Shown: piece after piece, positions 44,587-53,356 of the stretch
How the letters are laid out: every line of letters begins with the position of its first letter
Numbering within the stretch: the first letter of the stretch is position 1
Origin: Pseudomonas sp. UBA2684
GTDB taxonomy: Bacteria; Pseudomonadota; Gammaproteobacteria; Pseudomonadales; Pseudomonadaceae
Direction of reading: 5' to 3'
DNA length: 64,000 nt
Assembly (NCBI GenBank): GCA_002354655.1
Contig: DELY01000059.1
Span: 49,766 to 113,765, forward strand
Notes under the pieces: model-generated
The model's input: only the letters and a program-made list of their open reading frames with translations
What the model was told of the DNA's origin: nothing
The model's database searches: none
Made by a program: the position numbers and the translations under genes

Positions 44587-45804
44587 ATGGCTGTTGGTCT
44601 TGGCCCACTGTCTACCCTGCATCCGGTTCCAGGTTTTGAGCTGGGCATCGCCTCGGCTGGCATCAAGCGCCCTGGGCGCAAGGATGTGGTGGTCATGCGC
44701 TGTGCCGAGGGCTCCAGCGTGGCGGGGGTATTCACCCTCAACGCGTTCTGCGCGGCGCCGGTGATCCTGGCTAAGAAGCGCGTGCTGGGCAGCGTGCGCT
44801 ACCTGCTGACCAACACCGGCAATGCCAACGCCGGTACCGGCGAGCCGGGCTTGCAGAATGCCGCGCGCACCTGCGCCGCGCTGGCTCAGTTGACCGGTGT
44901 CGACGACAGCTCTGTGCTGCCGTTTTCCACCGGGGTGATTGGCGAGCCGTTGCCGGTGGAGAAAATCGAGGGCGCCTTACAGGCCGCGCTGGATGACCTG
45001 TCGGAAAACCACTGGGCCGAGGCCGCCACCGGCATCATGACCACCGACACCCTGCCCAAGGGCGCCAGCCGCCAGTTTGTGCATGACGGCGTGACCGTGA
45101 CCGTGACCGGTATCAGCAAGGGCGCGGGGATGATCAAGCCGAACATGGCGACCATGCTCGGTTATATCGCTACCGATGCAAAGGTTGCCCAGGGTGTGTT
45201 GCAGGACCTGCTGCGCGATGCGGCGAACAAGTCGTTCAACCGCATCACCATCGATGGCGATACCTCGACCAACGACTGCTGCATGCTGATCGCCACCGGC
45301 AAGGCGGCCTTGCCGGAAATCACCCAGGCCAGCGGCGAGCTGTTCGCCAAGCTCAAGGAAGCGGTGTTCGCGGTGTGCATGGAGGTGGCGCAGGCCATCG
45401 TGCGCGACGGCGAGGGCGCGACCAAGTTCGTCACCGTGCAGGTGAATGGCGGGGCGACTCATCAGGAGTGCCTGGACGTCGGCTATGCCGTGGCCCACTC
45501 GCCGCTGATCAAGACTGCGCTGTTTGCCTCCGACCCGAACTGGGGGCGTATTCTCGCCGCGGTCGGCCGCGCCGGGGTGGCGCAATTGGACGTGAGCAAG
45601 ATCGATGTTTTCCTCGGCGAGGTGTGCATCGCCAGTCGCGGCTGCCGGGCGAGCAGCTACACCGAGGAACAAGGCGCGGCGGTGATGGCCGAGGCGGAAA
45701 TCACCATCCGTATCGAATTGGGCCGTGGCACCTGTGGCGAGACGATCTGGACCACCGACCTGTCCCACGAGTACGTGAAAATCAACGCCGAGTACCGCAC
45801 CTGA
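44587..45804 (+). CDS. argJ: bifunctional glutamate N-acetyltransferase / amino-acid acetyltransferase
   Basis: 405 residues. It moves the acetyl group from N-acetylornithine to glutamate in the cyclic arginine pathway. The precursor cuts itself between Ala and Thr in [10 protein letters not shown], leaving Thr as the nucleophile of the beta chain. The ends [15 protein letters not shown] and [10 protein letters not shown] fit the family. CTCAAGGAG precedes the ATG. Confidence 0.97.
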   Translation: MAVGLGPLSTLHPVPGFELGIASAGIKRPGRKDVVVMRCAEGSSVAGVFTLNAFCAAPVILAKKRVLGSVRYLLTNTGNANAGTGEPGLQNAARTCAALAQLTGVDDSSVLPFSTGVIGEPLPVEKIEGALQAALDDLSENHWAEAATGIMTTDTLPKGASRQFVHDGVTVTVTGISKGAGMIKPNMATMLGYIATDAKVAQGVLQDLLRDAANKSFNRITIDGDTSTNDCCMLIATGKAALPEITQASGELFAKLKEAVFAVCMEVAQAIVRDGEGATKFVTVQVNGGATHQECLDVGYAVAHSPLIKTALFASDPNWGRILAAVGRAGVAQLDVSKIDVFLGEVCIASRGCRASSYTEEQGAAVMAEAEITIRIELGRGTCGETIWTTDLSHEYVKINAEYRT

Positions 45805-45833
45805 GTGTGACCGGTGGGTGACGTGCTGCCGCT

Positions 45834-45869
45834 ATTCCCGTTGTTCATGGGGCCATGAGCAACGGGAAT
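45834..45869. terminator. long hairpin downstream of argJ
   Basis: ATTCCCGTTG pairs with CAACGGGAAT, then one mismatch, then TCATGG with CCATGA around a two-base loop: 16 of 17 positions pair. Only three T follow, so it may be a weak terminator, an RNA-stability element or a REP-like relic. Confidence 0.5.
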
Positions 45870-45927
45870 TTGCTATTCGGGGAGCCGCCTTTTAACGTCC
45901 AACGACCCGCAAGAGAGGAACGAGCGC

Positions 45928-46560
45928 ATGTCCCTGATTCTGGTTATTGGCGACAAAACCTATTCGTCCTGGTCGCTGCGCGCCGCGTTGGCCCTGGAGT
46001 TGGCCGGCGCACCCTACAGCGAGTTGGTGATTGCGCTCAATCGCGCGGATAGCCAAGCCCGCATTCGCCTGCATTCGCCGACTGGCAAAGTGCCGCTGCT
46101 GAAGACCGAGGACGGTCCGGTGTGGGACACCCTGGCGATTGCCGAGTACCTGGCCGAACGCTTTCCCGAGGCGCACCTGTGGCCGCGCGGGCAGTACGCC
46201 CGGGCGGTGGCGCGCAGCGTGTGTGCGGAAATGCACAGCGGTTTTGTCGGCCTGCGCACGCACCTGCCGATGGACCTCAAACGCGACCAGGCGCTGGACC
46301 GCATCCCGGATGCCGCGCAGGCGGATATCCAGCGCATCTGCGCGCTGTGGGCCGAATGCCGGACCCGCTTCGGCCAGGACGGGCCGTTCCTGTTCGGTCA
46401 CGCCAGCCTGGCGGACGCGTTCTTCGCCCCGGTGGCCGCGCGTTTGCGCAGCTACCAGGTGGCGCTGCCCGACGAGGCGGCGCGTTATGTGGCGACTATC
46501 TACCAATGGCCGGCGTTCCAGCGCTGGTATCAGGCCGCCCAGGAGGAGCGACTGGCGTGA
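45928..46560 (+). CDS. glutathione S-transferase family protein
   Basis: 210 residues. The N-terminal thioredoxin-like domain has GDKTYSSWSLRAALALELAG, where Ser of YSSWS is the likely glutathione-activating residue, and HSPTGKVPLLKTEDGPVWDTLAIAEYL. The helical C-terminal domain follows. GAGAGGAACGAG provides the ribosome site. It overlaps the Nudix gene by four bases. The substrate cannot be told. Confidence 0.9.
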   Translation: MSLILVIGDKTYSSWSLRAALALELAGAPYSELVIALNRADSQARIRLHSPTGKVPLLKTEDGPVWDTLAIAEYLAERFPEAHLWPRGQYARAVARSVCAEMHSGFVGLRTHLPMDLKRDQALDRIPDAAQADIQRICALWAECRTRFGQDGPFLFGHASLADAFFAPVAARLRSYQVALPDEAARYVATIYQWPAFQRWYQAAQEERLA

Positions 46561-47498
46561 AACGTATTCATGTAGCAGCAGCAGTGATCCGCGGCGCGGA
46601 TGGTCGCATCCTCATCGCCAAGCGTGCCGAGGAGCAACACCAGGGCGGTCTGTGGGAGTTTCCCGGCGGCAAGGTCGAGGCCGACGAGACGGTGCCGCAG
46701 GCCCTGGCCCGCGAGCTGGAAGAGGAGCTGGGTATTCGTCCGAGCGCCGCGCGGCCGTTGATTCAGGTGCGCCACGATTACCCGGATAAACAGGTGCTGC
46801 TGGACGTCTGGGAGGTCTCGGCCTTCTCCGGCGAACCGCATGGCGCCGAAGGCCAGCCGCTGGCCTGGGTCAGCCCCCGGCAATTGGATGACTATGCCTT
46901 CCCGGCGGCCAATGCGCCGATCGTCATGGCCGCGCGGCTGCCCGAGCGCTACCTGATCACCCCGCAGGATTTACCCCCCGCTGAGCTGCTGCACGGCGTG
47001 CGCCGCGCCTTGGCCAGCGGCATCCGCCTGATCCAGTTGCGGGCGCCGGGTATGTTCGATGCCCAGTACCGTGACCTCGCCGTGGATATCCAAGGCCTGT
47101 GTGCCGGCAAGGCGCAACTGATGCTCAAGGGGCCGCTGGAGTGGCTGGGCGATTTTCCCGCCGCCGGTTGGCACCTGACGGCCGCGCAGTTGCGCCAATA
47201 CGTCGATAAGGGCCGGCCGTTTCCGCTGGAGCGGCGCCTGGCTGCCTCCTGTCACTCGGCTGCCGAGTTGCAATTGGCGGCCCGCATGGGCGTGGATTTC
47301 GTCACCCTGTCGCCGGTGCAGGCCACGCCAAGTCATCCCGCAACGCCGGCGCTCGGCTGGGCGCAGGTCGCCGAGTTGCTACAAGGCTTCAATCAGCCGG
47401 CATACGTGCTGGGCGGCGTCGGCCCGGCGCAACTCGAACAGGCCTGGCAGGTGGGTGCGCAAGGCGTCGCCGGAATTCGCGCATTCTGGCCGGACTGA
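46557..47498 (+). CDS. Nudix hydrolase (MutT-like) fused to a thiamine-phosphate-synthase-like domain
   Basis: 313 residues, GTG start overlapping the GST stop. Residues 1-130 form a Nudix domain with the complete box GGKVEADETVPQALARELEEELGI, as in MutT enzymes that remove 8-oxo-dGTP. Residues 140-313 have the TIM-barrel layout of ThiE. The lysine-containing QLREK-type motif reads QLRAPG, and the usual GxHLGxxD segment is altered, so TMP synthase activity is doubtful. The fusion is widespread in Pseudomonas. A longer frame inside the GST gene is rejected. Confidence 0.88.
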   Translation: MKRIHVAAAVIRGADGRILIAKRAEEQHQGGLWEFPGGKVEADETVPQALARELEEELGIRPSAARPLIQVRHDYPDKQVLLDVWEVSAFSGEPHGAEGQPLAWVSPRQLDDYAFPAANAPIVMAARLPERYLITPQDLPPAELLHGVRRALASGIRLIQLRAPGMFDAQYRDLAVDIQGLCAGKAQLMLKGPLEWLGDFPAAGWHLTAAQLRQYVDKGRPFPLERRLAASCHSAAELQLAARMGVDFVTLSPVQATPSHPATPALGWAQVAELLQGFNQPAYVLGGVGPAQLEQAWQVGAQGVAGIRAFWPD

Positions 47499-47567
47499 TG
47501 GGCATGGCTTGGCGGTAGGGGTATAGTCGCGCCCTGAAATGGTGCGTGATAGGCGGGGGCCCAGGCA

Positions 47568-48677
47568 GTGAATGCGCTTATAGAGTGGCTGAAAGCCTTT
47601 TGGCCGGCGCCGATGGCGGTCAGCCGCAGTGAGCAGGCCCTCAGTTGCATCGGGGCGTTTCTTGCCCTGTTGTTTACCGGCTGGCTGTGCCGGGAAGCCC
47701 TGGGTGACGCCAGCCCTTGGCTGATCGCGCCGATGGGCGCGTCCGCGGTGTTGCTATTCGCCGTACCCGCCAGCCCTTTGGCGCAACCCTGGTCGGTGAT
47801 CGGCGGCAACCTGGTTGCCGCGTTGGTCGGCGTGGCGTGCGCCAGTTGGTTGGGGCACAGCGGAGCGGTCGCCGCCTTGGCCGGCGCCTTGGCGATTGCC
47901 GGGATGTTCGCTTTGCGCTGCCTGCATCCACCGGGCGGCGCCGTCGCCCTGACGGCGGTATTGGCGGGCGAGGAGATTGCCCAGCTGGGTTACCACTTCG
48001 CCCTTTACCCGGTGGCGCTGAACTCCCTGGGTTTGTTGCTGATGGCCTTGTTGTTCAATAACGCGTTGCGCCGGCGTTACCCGCATCGCCCGGTTGAACA
48101 CGTCAATGTGCACCACACCGCCGACCCGATTCCGCGTGATCGCCTGGGTTTTACCCCGGAAGATCTGGATGCGGTGCTCAAGGCGCGCGGCGAGCTGCTC
48201 GACATTGCCCGCGACGACCTCGAAGAAATCCTCCTGCAAACCGAGACGCGGGCGTACCGCCGCCGTTTCGGTGAAATCCGCTGCGCCGACATCATGTCCA
48301 AGGACGTGCTCAGCGTCGCGCCGGATGCCTCGGTCGGCGTGGCCCTGGCGCACTTGCAGGCGCACAAGTTGAGCGCCATGCCGGTGCTCGGCGCGCGGCG
48401 CGAGCTGCACGGCATGCTCTACCTGCACGACCTGGTGCCGGCCACGGCCAGCAGCGCGCCGGTCAGCACGCTGATGCAGCGTCAGGTGCCGAGCTGCCGA
48501 GCGGACTGGCCGATTACCTACCTGGTGCAACTGCTCTCCGACAGCCATGTGCACAAGGTGCCGGTAGTCGATGAGCACAAGGTGCTGCTGGGCATCGTTA
48601 CCCAGTCGGACTTGGTCGCGGCGCTGTTTCGCGTGTCCCTGGACCGCTACTCGGCGGCAACGCCCGAGGCGCGGTAG
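47568..48677 (+). CDS. HPP family membrane protein with CBS domain pair
   Basis: 369 residues, GTG start. The N-terminal half (about 20-165) has four or five membrane helices with the family-naming LHPPGGAVAL motif. The C-terminal half (about 235-365) is a pair of CBS domains (CADIMSKDVLSVAPDASVGVAL and a second copy near VHKVPVVDEHKVLLGIVTQSDL). HPP proteins have been linked to nitrite transport in chloroplasts and cyanobacteria; CBS pairs often bind adenine nucleotides. Its 3' end overlaps the convergent LysR gene by 31 bases. Confidence 0.85.
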   Translation: MNALIEWLKAFWPAPMAVSRSEQALSCIGAFLALLFTGWLCREALGDASPWLIAPMGASAVLLFAVPASPLAQPWSVIGGNLVAALVGVACASWLGHSGAVAALAGALAIAGMFALRCLHPPGGAVALTAVLAGEEIAQLGYHFALYPVALNSLGLLLMALLFNNALRRRYPHRPVEHVNVHHTADPIPRDRLGFTPEDLDAVLKARGELLDIARDDLEEILLQTETRAYRRRFGEIRCADIMSKDVLSVAPDASVGVALAHLQAHKLSAMPVLGARRELHGMLYLHDLVPATASSAPVSTLMQRQVPSCRADWPITYLVQLLSDSHVHKVPVVDEHKVLLGIVTQSDLVAALFRVSLDRYSAATPEAR

Positions 48678-49558
48678 GCGCTGGCCAGGCGCTGGGCGCA
48701 CTCGATGAAGCCGGGCAGGCACGGATTGCTGTTGGCGCTGTTCCAGTACAGGCCTTGCTCGACCCGTGGCGAGGCCAGCAGTGGGCGAAACACCGCGCCG
48801 GCGAGTTGCATGCGGCGCATCGAATCCGGCACCAAGGACACGCCCAGGCCCTCGGCGACCAGGTTGACGATGGTCTGCTGCAGGTGGGTTTCCAGGTGGA
48901 TGTGCGGGCTAAAGCCTTGCTGTTGGCAGCAGCTCAGCAGCGCCTCGTGCAGCGCCGGTGCGGTGCTGCTGGGAAAACTCACGAAGCGCTCGTCGGCCAG
49001 CCACGCGACATCGATGCATGCCTGCGCTGCCAGCGGATGAGTGCTCGGCAACACCGCGCACAGCGGCTCGCTGTGCAGCGGTAAATAGCGCAGATGGCCG
49101 GGCAAATGAGCGGGAAAGGCGATGCCGATATCCGCGCTGCCGCTGTTGAGTGCCGCCTGCAAATCACGCGGCAGGGTTTCATTGAGGCGCAGGCTGACCG
49201 CCGGTCGTTCGCCGCTGTAGGCCTTGATCAAGCGTGGCAGCAGGTTCCAGGCGGCGCTCATGGTGAAATTTAGGCGCAGTTCGCCGCGCTCGCCGCGTGC
49301 GGTGGCCTGGGCCGTGCGCATGGCGTTATCGAGGTCGGCCAGCAGACCTTTGGCGTGCCGGTAGAACTGTTCGCCCGCCAACGTCAGGCTGACCGCGCGC
49401 GAGGTGCGCGCGAGCAGGACGACGCCAAGTTCGGCCTCAAGCGCGGCGATCTGCCGGCTCAGCGGCGGTTGGGTGATGTGCAACTGCTGCGCCGCGCGCC
49501 CGTAATGCAGGGTTTCGGCGAGCACGGTGTAGTAGCGCAATTGGCGGAAATCGATCAT
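48647..49558 (-). CDS. LysR family transcriptional regulator
   Basis: 303 residues from the ATG ending at 49558 (MIDFRQLRYYTVLAETLHYG). The N-terminal winged HTH (AAQQLHITQPPLSRQIAALE) is typical, followed by a LysR substrate-binding domain. A further upstream in-frame start would add 13 unconserved residues. It is divergent from the AEC carrier, which it may regulate. The effector is unknown. Confidence 0.9.
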   Translation of the reverse strand: MIDFRQLRYYTVLAETLHYGRAAQQLHITQPPLSRQIAALEAELGVVLLARTSRAVSLTLAGEQFYRHAKGLLADLDNAMRTAQATARGERGELRLNFTMSAAWNLLPRLIKAYSGERPAVSLRLNETLPRDLQAALNSGSADIGIAFPAHLPGHLRYLPLHSEPLCAVLPSTHPLAAQACIDVAWLADERFVSFPSSTAPALHEALLSCCQQQGFSPHIHLETHLQQTIVNLVAEGLGVSLVPDSMRRMQLAGAVFRPLLASPRVEQGLYWNSANSNPCLPGFIECAQRLASAYRASGVAAE

Positions 49559-49560
49559 CG

Positions 49561-49575
49561 ATACGGTTTCGGTAT
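49561..49575. promoter_or_regulatory. candidate LysR-type box
   Basis: ATAC-N7-GTAT, a T-N11-A type palindrome immediately before the LysR start in the divergent gap. Weak evidence on its own. Confidence 0.3.
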
Positions 49576-49663
49576 GAATTTTCCTACCAAATAGCATTAG
49601 ACGGTATCAATCGCCAGCCCTAACCTGCTGCGTCACCTCCGACGACTGCGAGTTGGCTGACGT

Positions 49664-50593
49664 ATGGCTTCCGTGTTCAACGTGATTCTGCCGATCTTCG
49701 CCCTGATCCTGGCCGGTTTCCTCTGTCGCCGCCTGGGCATCCTCGGGCCGCATGCCGCCTCGGAAATCAACCGCATGGTGGTCTGGTTGTGCCTGCCGGC
49801 GCTGCTGTTCGAGGCCACCGCCACGGCGGTGTGGGCGCAAGTCTGGCAGCCGCGTTTCATCCTCGCCTACAGCCTGGGCACCCTGGCGGTCTTTGCCCTG
49901 ACCGTGCTGTGGCGCTTGCGTCGGGTTGGCAACCTGGCCGATGCCAGTGTGCAAGGCCTTGCCGCGTCCTACGCCAACACCGGCTACATGGGCATTCCGC
50001 TGTGTGTGCTGGTGCTGGGCGATGCGGGCTTGCAGCCAGCGTTGATCGCCACGCTGATCGTGGTCTGCGTGCTGTTCGCCTCGGCGGTGGTGTGCATCGA
50101 GGTCGCCCTGCAAGACGAGAAAAGCCTGCACCGCGCGGTGGCCAAGGTGCTGCTGGCGCTGGCGAAAAATCCCCTGGTGGTGGCGCCTTTGCTCGGTGGT
50201 CTGTGGGCCGTGGGCGGGCAGCCGCTCCCGCTGCCGGCTCAGCGCTTTATCGAGCTGTTGGCCAGCGCCACCGCGCCCTGTGCACTGATTGCTCTGGGCC
50301 TGTTTCTCGCCCACAAGCAGGTCGGACGCGGCGACGGCAGCCTCGGCCTGGTGCTGCTCAAGTTGATCGCCCACCCGCTGATCACCTGGGTGCTGGCGTT
50401 CCACGTGTTCCAGTTACCGCCGTTGTGGGCGCACGCGGCCTTGCTGCTCAGCGCGCTGCCGACCGGCACCGGGCCGTTTATGCTGGCCGAGTTCTACCGC
50501 CGCGAGGCGTCGGTGGTGTCGCGCAGCATCCTGCTGTCGACGTTGGGCTCGCTGCTCAGCTTGTCGCTGTGTCTGTACCTGATTGCGCCGTGA
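49664..50593 (+). CDS. AEC family transporter
   Basis: 309 residues with ten predicted membrane helices in two five-helix halves, as in auxin-efflux-carrier-type permeases including malonate carriers (MdcF). The start MASVFNVILPIFALILAGF and the conserved Asn in SYANTGYMGIPL fit. The substrate is probably an organic acid, but the sequence does not tell. The 3' end overlaps the convergent PAP2 gene by 38 bases. Confidence 0.87.
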   Translation: MASVFNVILPIFALILAGFLCRRLGILGPHAASEINRMVVWLCLPALLFEATATAVWAQVWQPRFILAYSLGTLAVFALTVLWRLRRVGNLADASVQGLAASYANTGYMGIPLCVLVLGDAGLQPALIATLIVVCVLFASAVVCIEVALQDEKSLHRAVAKVLLALAKNPLVVAPLLGGLWAVGGQPLPLPAQRFIELLASATAPCALIALGLFLAHKQVGRGDGSLGLVLLKLIAHPLITWVLAFHVFQLPPLWAHAALLLSALPTGTGPFMLAEFYRREASVVSRSILLSTLGSLLSLSLCLYLIAP

Positions 50594-51302
50594 GGCGCTC
50601 GTCGGCAACCTGCACGGGGCGATAGAGCAGCAGGCGGTAGGCGCCCAGGCAGATGGTCCAGCAGAACAGTGCCGTCCACAGGTTGTGCGATAAGAAGTGC
50701 GCGCCCTGCAGCATGCGCCCCAGCGAAAACAGCGTCCCCAGGCCCAACGCCAGGCCCAGCGCGACCTGCGCCGCGCGTGGCCGCCGGTCGCGCAGCAGGA
50801 AAAACAGTGCAAACAGCGAGAAGCCTGCCGCGGCATGACCGCCAGGCCAGCAGCGACCGGGTTTGGTTGTGGGCGCGCGGGCGCTGAGCAGTAGCGTGTA
50901 GGTTTCCTGGCCGCCAAACTCGCTCAGGCTCCACGGGCAATGCACGCCGGTCAGGGCTTTCAGCGGGGTGACGAGGCTGCTGGACAGGCCCATCGCCAGT
51001 ACCAGGTAACCGAGCGGCCGGCGCCAATGCCGCCAGCGCGCGCCCAGCAGGCTGAGAACGAAGCCGGCGATGGCCAGCACGCCGATGCCGATCACCGCTT
51101 GCTTGGCGCGGTCATGCAGGACGTCTTCGAGGAACCCGCTGTGCCGACCGATAAAGCCGTTCTGCGGGTCGTAGGCCCAGTGCGCGAGGGCGAAATCCAC
51201 TGCCGTCGGATCGCCGAGCAACAGCAGCATCGCGGCCAACGGCACGCCGAAGCCCAGGTAGAAATTGAAGGGCCGCGAGGCCGTCAAGGGTTCACCGTGC
51301 AT
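50556..51302 (-). CDS. PAP2-like membrane phosphatase
   Basis: 248 residues from the ATG ending at 51302, with about six membrane helices. PAP2 motifs are present in variant form: Lys...CP in KALTGVHCP, PGGH in place of PSGH, and GRMLQGAHFLSHNLW, whose last position is Asn instead of the classical Asp. The His residues needed for phosphoenzyme chemistry remain. The family removes phosphate from lipids such as undecaprenyl pyrophosphate, phosphatidate or lipid A. The start overlaps the LtaS-like gene by 11 bases, so both are one operon behind a ColR-type site. In P. putida a PAP2 gene next to colR belongs to the ColR regulon, as I recall. Confidence 0.85.
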   Translation of the reverse strand: MHGEPLTASRPFNFYLGFGVPLAAMLLLLGDPTAVDFALAHWAYDPQNGFIGRHSGFLEDVLHDRAKQAVIGIGVLAIAGFVLSLLGARWRHWRRPLGYLVLAMGLSSSLVTPLKALTGVHCPWSLSEFGGQETYTLLLSARAPTTKPGRCWPGGHAAAGFSLFALFFLLRDRRPRAAQVALGLALGLGTLFSLGRMLQGAHFLSHNLWTALFCWTICLGAYRLLLYRPVQVADERLTAQSGTDTATS

Positions 51303-53271
51303 GTGCCGGCTCCTGGGTCTGCCGCGCGGCGTTGAGTGGCCCTGTGCTGGGTTGCCAGCCGAGCAGGGCATGGCTGAAGCCGTAACTGGCACCCTGGTAA
51401 TAGGCGATGTCGCGGGCGACCAGCGGGTCGCTCGAGGTCGCGTTCGATTCGTGGCTGATGCCCAAGGCGTCGTCGTGGCGGCGCATGGCGTGGCGCGGGC
51501 TGAGGATGGCCAGGTCATGGCCGTCGAACAGGCCGAGGTGCTGGTAGTTGCCAATCACCGCACGGCCGGGGGCGGCGTCGTCGCGCAGCACGTTGCGGCC
51601 GAAGAAGGTCGAGTCGTAATCGACGTTGAGCAGGCCGAGCAGGGTCGGCGCCAGGTCGATCTGGCTGGTTAGCCCGGCGAACTCGCGCGGCGCGATCAGC
51701 CCGGGGGCATAGATGAACAGCGGGATGTGGTAGTTGGCCACCGGCAAGTCTTCGCGCCCGGCGCTGCCGGCCGTGTGGTCGGCGACGAAGACGAACAAGG
51801 TGTTGGCGAACCAGGGTTTGCCCTGGGCCTGGCGCAGGAACTCGCCAATCGCGTAGTCGGTGTATTGCACCGCGCCCTCGCGGCCGTCGCCGGAGGGAAT
51901 GTCGATGCGCCCGGCGGGGTAGGTGTAGGGGCGGTGATTGGAGGTGGTCATCAGTTGCAGGAAGAACGGCGTGCCGGCGGCATGGTCGGCGTCGGCCAGT
52001 TTCAGGGTCTGGGCGTAGAGGTCTTCGTCGGACATGCCCCAGGCGTTCTTGAAGTGGATGTCCTGCTCGGCAACGCTGCTCTGATCGACCACGCGGTAAC
52101 CGTTGCCGCTGAAAAACGCATTCATGTTGTCGAAATAGCCGCGTCCGCCGTAAACGAAAGCGCTGTCGTAGCCCAGCGCCTGGAACTGCTGGCCGAGGCT
52201 GGCAAAGCCGCTTTCCCGGCCGATGCGTTTGACGATCGAGCGCCCCGGGGTGGGCGGGATCGACAGGCTGATGGCCTCCAGGCCACGGTCGGTACGGGTG
52301 CCGGTGGCATAGCAGTTACTGAAGAACAGGCTCTGTTGGCGCAAGCGGTCGAGGTGTGGCGTGAGGCCGCGGGTGTCGCCGAAACTGCCCAGGTATTTGG
52401 CGCTGAGGCTCTCGATGGTGACCAGCACCACGTTGCGCCGTTGCAGCCGACCGGGGTTGTCGATCTGCCGGCGAATATCCATTGGCTCTTGGCTGAGAAA
52501 GCGCGCGTTGGGCTCACGCAGCTCCTCGCGCAACTGTTGCGCCACCTCGGCCTGGGGCCGGGTGCTATAGAACTGCGGGTAGTCCAGCTCGTTGTTGCGA
52601 AAGGCGGCGAAGAATTGATAAGGGCCGTTACTGGCCAGCTCGCGCTGGTAGGCATTACCACCTATGCCGCGGGGCACATCCTGGCCAAGCAACAGGCTAC
52701 TGGCGCCGGCCAACAGCGCACTGCCGGCCAGCGCCAGGGCCGTGCCGCGCCAGGACAGCAGGGGCGCATTGAGCGCTGCCGTGGTGACCTTGCGCAGCAG
52801 CACCGCGGCGGCCACGGCAAGCGCGGCCAAGACCGCCAACAGCGGATAGATCGGGTACGACTCGAGGATATTGGCGATTACTTCGTCGGAGTACACCAGG
52901 TAATCCACGGCGATAAAGTTGAAGCGCACGCCGAACTCGTCCCAGAACAGCCACTCCGCCACCGCGCCGAACAGCATGGCGAACAGGCTCACGGCCAGCA
53001 GCCCATGCAGCGCGCCACGGTGCCAGCGGCGTTGCCACAAGCGCCTTGGGCAGAGCAGCAGGTAGAGGGTCAAGGGCAGGGCGGCATACGTCAGAAAGGC
53101 CAGGTCGTAGAGCATGCCGATGGCGTACAGGCGGGCCAGCGCCTGCGGGCTGGCGTCGGCATCCGCCAGGTGGCTGAGCAGCAGGCCGCTGCGGGTGACG
53201 AGAAAGACCGTCAGCCAGGCCAGCAGAATCAGCGACAGGTAGCGTAGTTGAGCAAACGTGAACGGTGGCAT
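51292..53271 (-). CDS. LTA synthase-like membrane sulfatase-fold transferase
   Basis: 659 residues. Five N-terminal membrane helices (to about residue 200) carry a large periplasmic alkaline-phosphatase-superfamily domain (about 275-590). Metal and catalytic residues resemble LtaS/OpgB: Glu near 287 (LVTIESLS), a Thr nucleophile near 323 (YATGTRTDRG) and Asp-His near 497 (VADHTAGS). Relatives transfer phosphoglycerol from phosphatidylglycerol, or phosphoethanolamine from PE, to glycans or lipids and release diacylglycerol. Gram-negatives lack LTA, so a periplasmic glucan or LPS acceptor is likelier; unproven. Divergent from colR. Confidence 0.85.
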   Translation of the reverse strand: MPPFTFAQLRYLSLILLAWLTVFLVTRSGLLLSHLADADASPQALARLYAIGMLYDLAFLTYAALPLTLYLLLCPRRLWQRRWHRGALHGLLAVSLFAMLFGAVAEWLFWDEFGVRFNFIAVDYLVYSDEVIANILESYPIYPLLAVLAALAVAAAVLLRKVTTAALNAPLLSWRGTALALAGSALLAGASSLLLGQDVPRGIGGNAYQRELASNGPYQFFAAFRNNELDYPQFYSTRPQAEVAQQLREELREPNARFLSQEPMDIRRQIDNPGRLQRRNVVLVTIESLSAKYLGSFGDTRGLTPHLDRLRQQSLFFSNCYATGTRTDRGLEAISLSIPPTPGRSIVKRIGRESGFASLGQQFQALGYDSAFVYGGRGYFDNMNAFFSGNGYRVVDQSSVAEQDIHFKNAWGMSDEDLYAQTLKLADADHAAGTPFFLQLMTTSNHRPYTYPAGRIDIPSGDGREGAVQYTDYAIGEFLRQAQGKPWFANTLFVFVADHTAGSAGREDLPVANYHIPLFIYAPGLIAPREFAGLTSQIDLAPTLLGLLNVDYDSTFFGRNVLRDDAAPGRAVIGNYQHLGLFDGHDLAILSPRHAMRRHDDALGISHESNATSSDPLVARDIAYYQGASYGFSHALLGWQPSTGPLNAARQTQEPAHAR

Positions 53272-53340
53272 CGTATGATCCGCGTCAGAGGGATGCGCGG
53301 CAGTCTGCTCAGGGGTTCGTGAGCCTGGCGTAAAAAACCT

Positions 53341-53356
53341 GTGAAAAAAGCGTCAA
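53341..53356 (-). promoter_or_regulatory. ColR binding site before the LtaS-like/PAP2 operon
   Basis: On the minus strand TTGACGCTTTTTTCAC fits the P. putida ColR consensus YYNASNNYTTTTTCAC (as I recall it) at every fixed position. It points toward the LtaS-like gene, 70 bases before its start, in the gap shared with colR. Confidence 0.7.
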
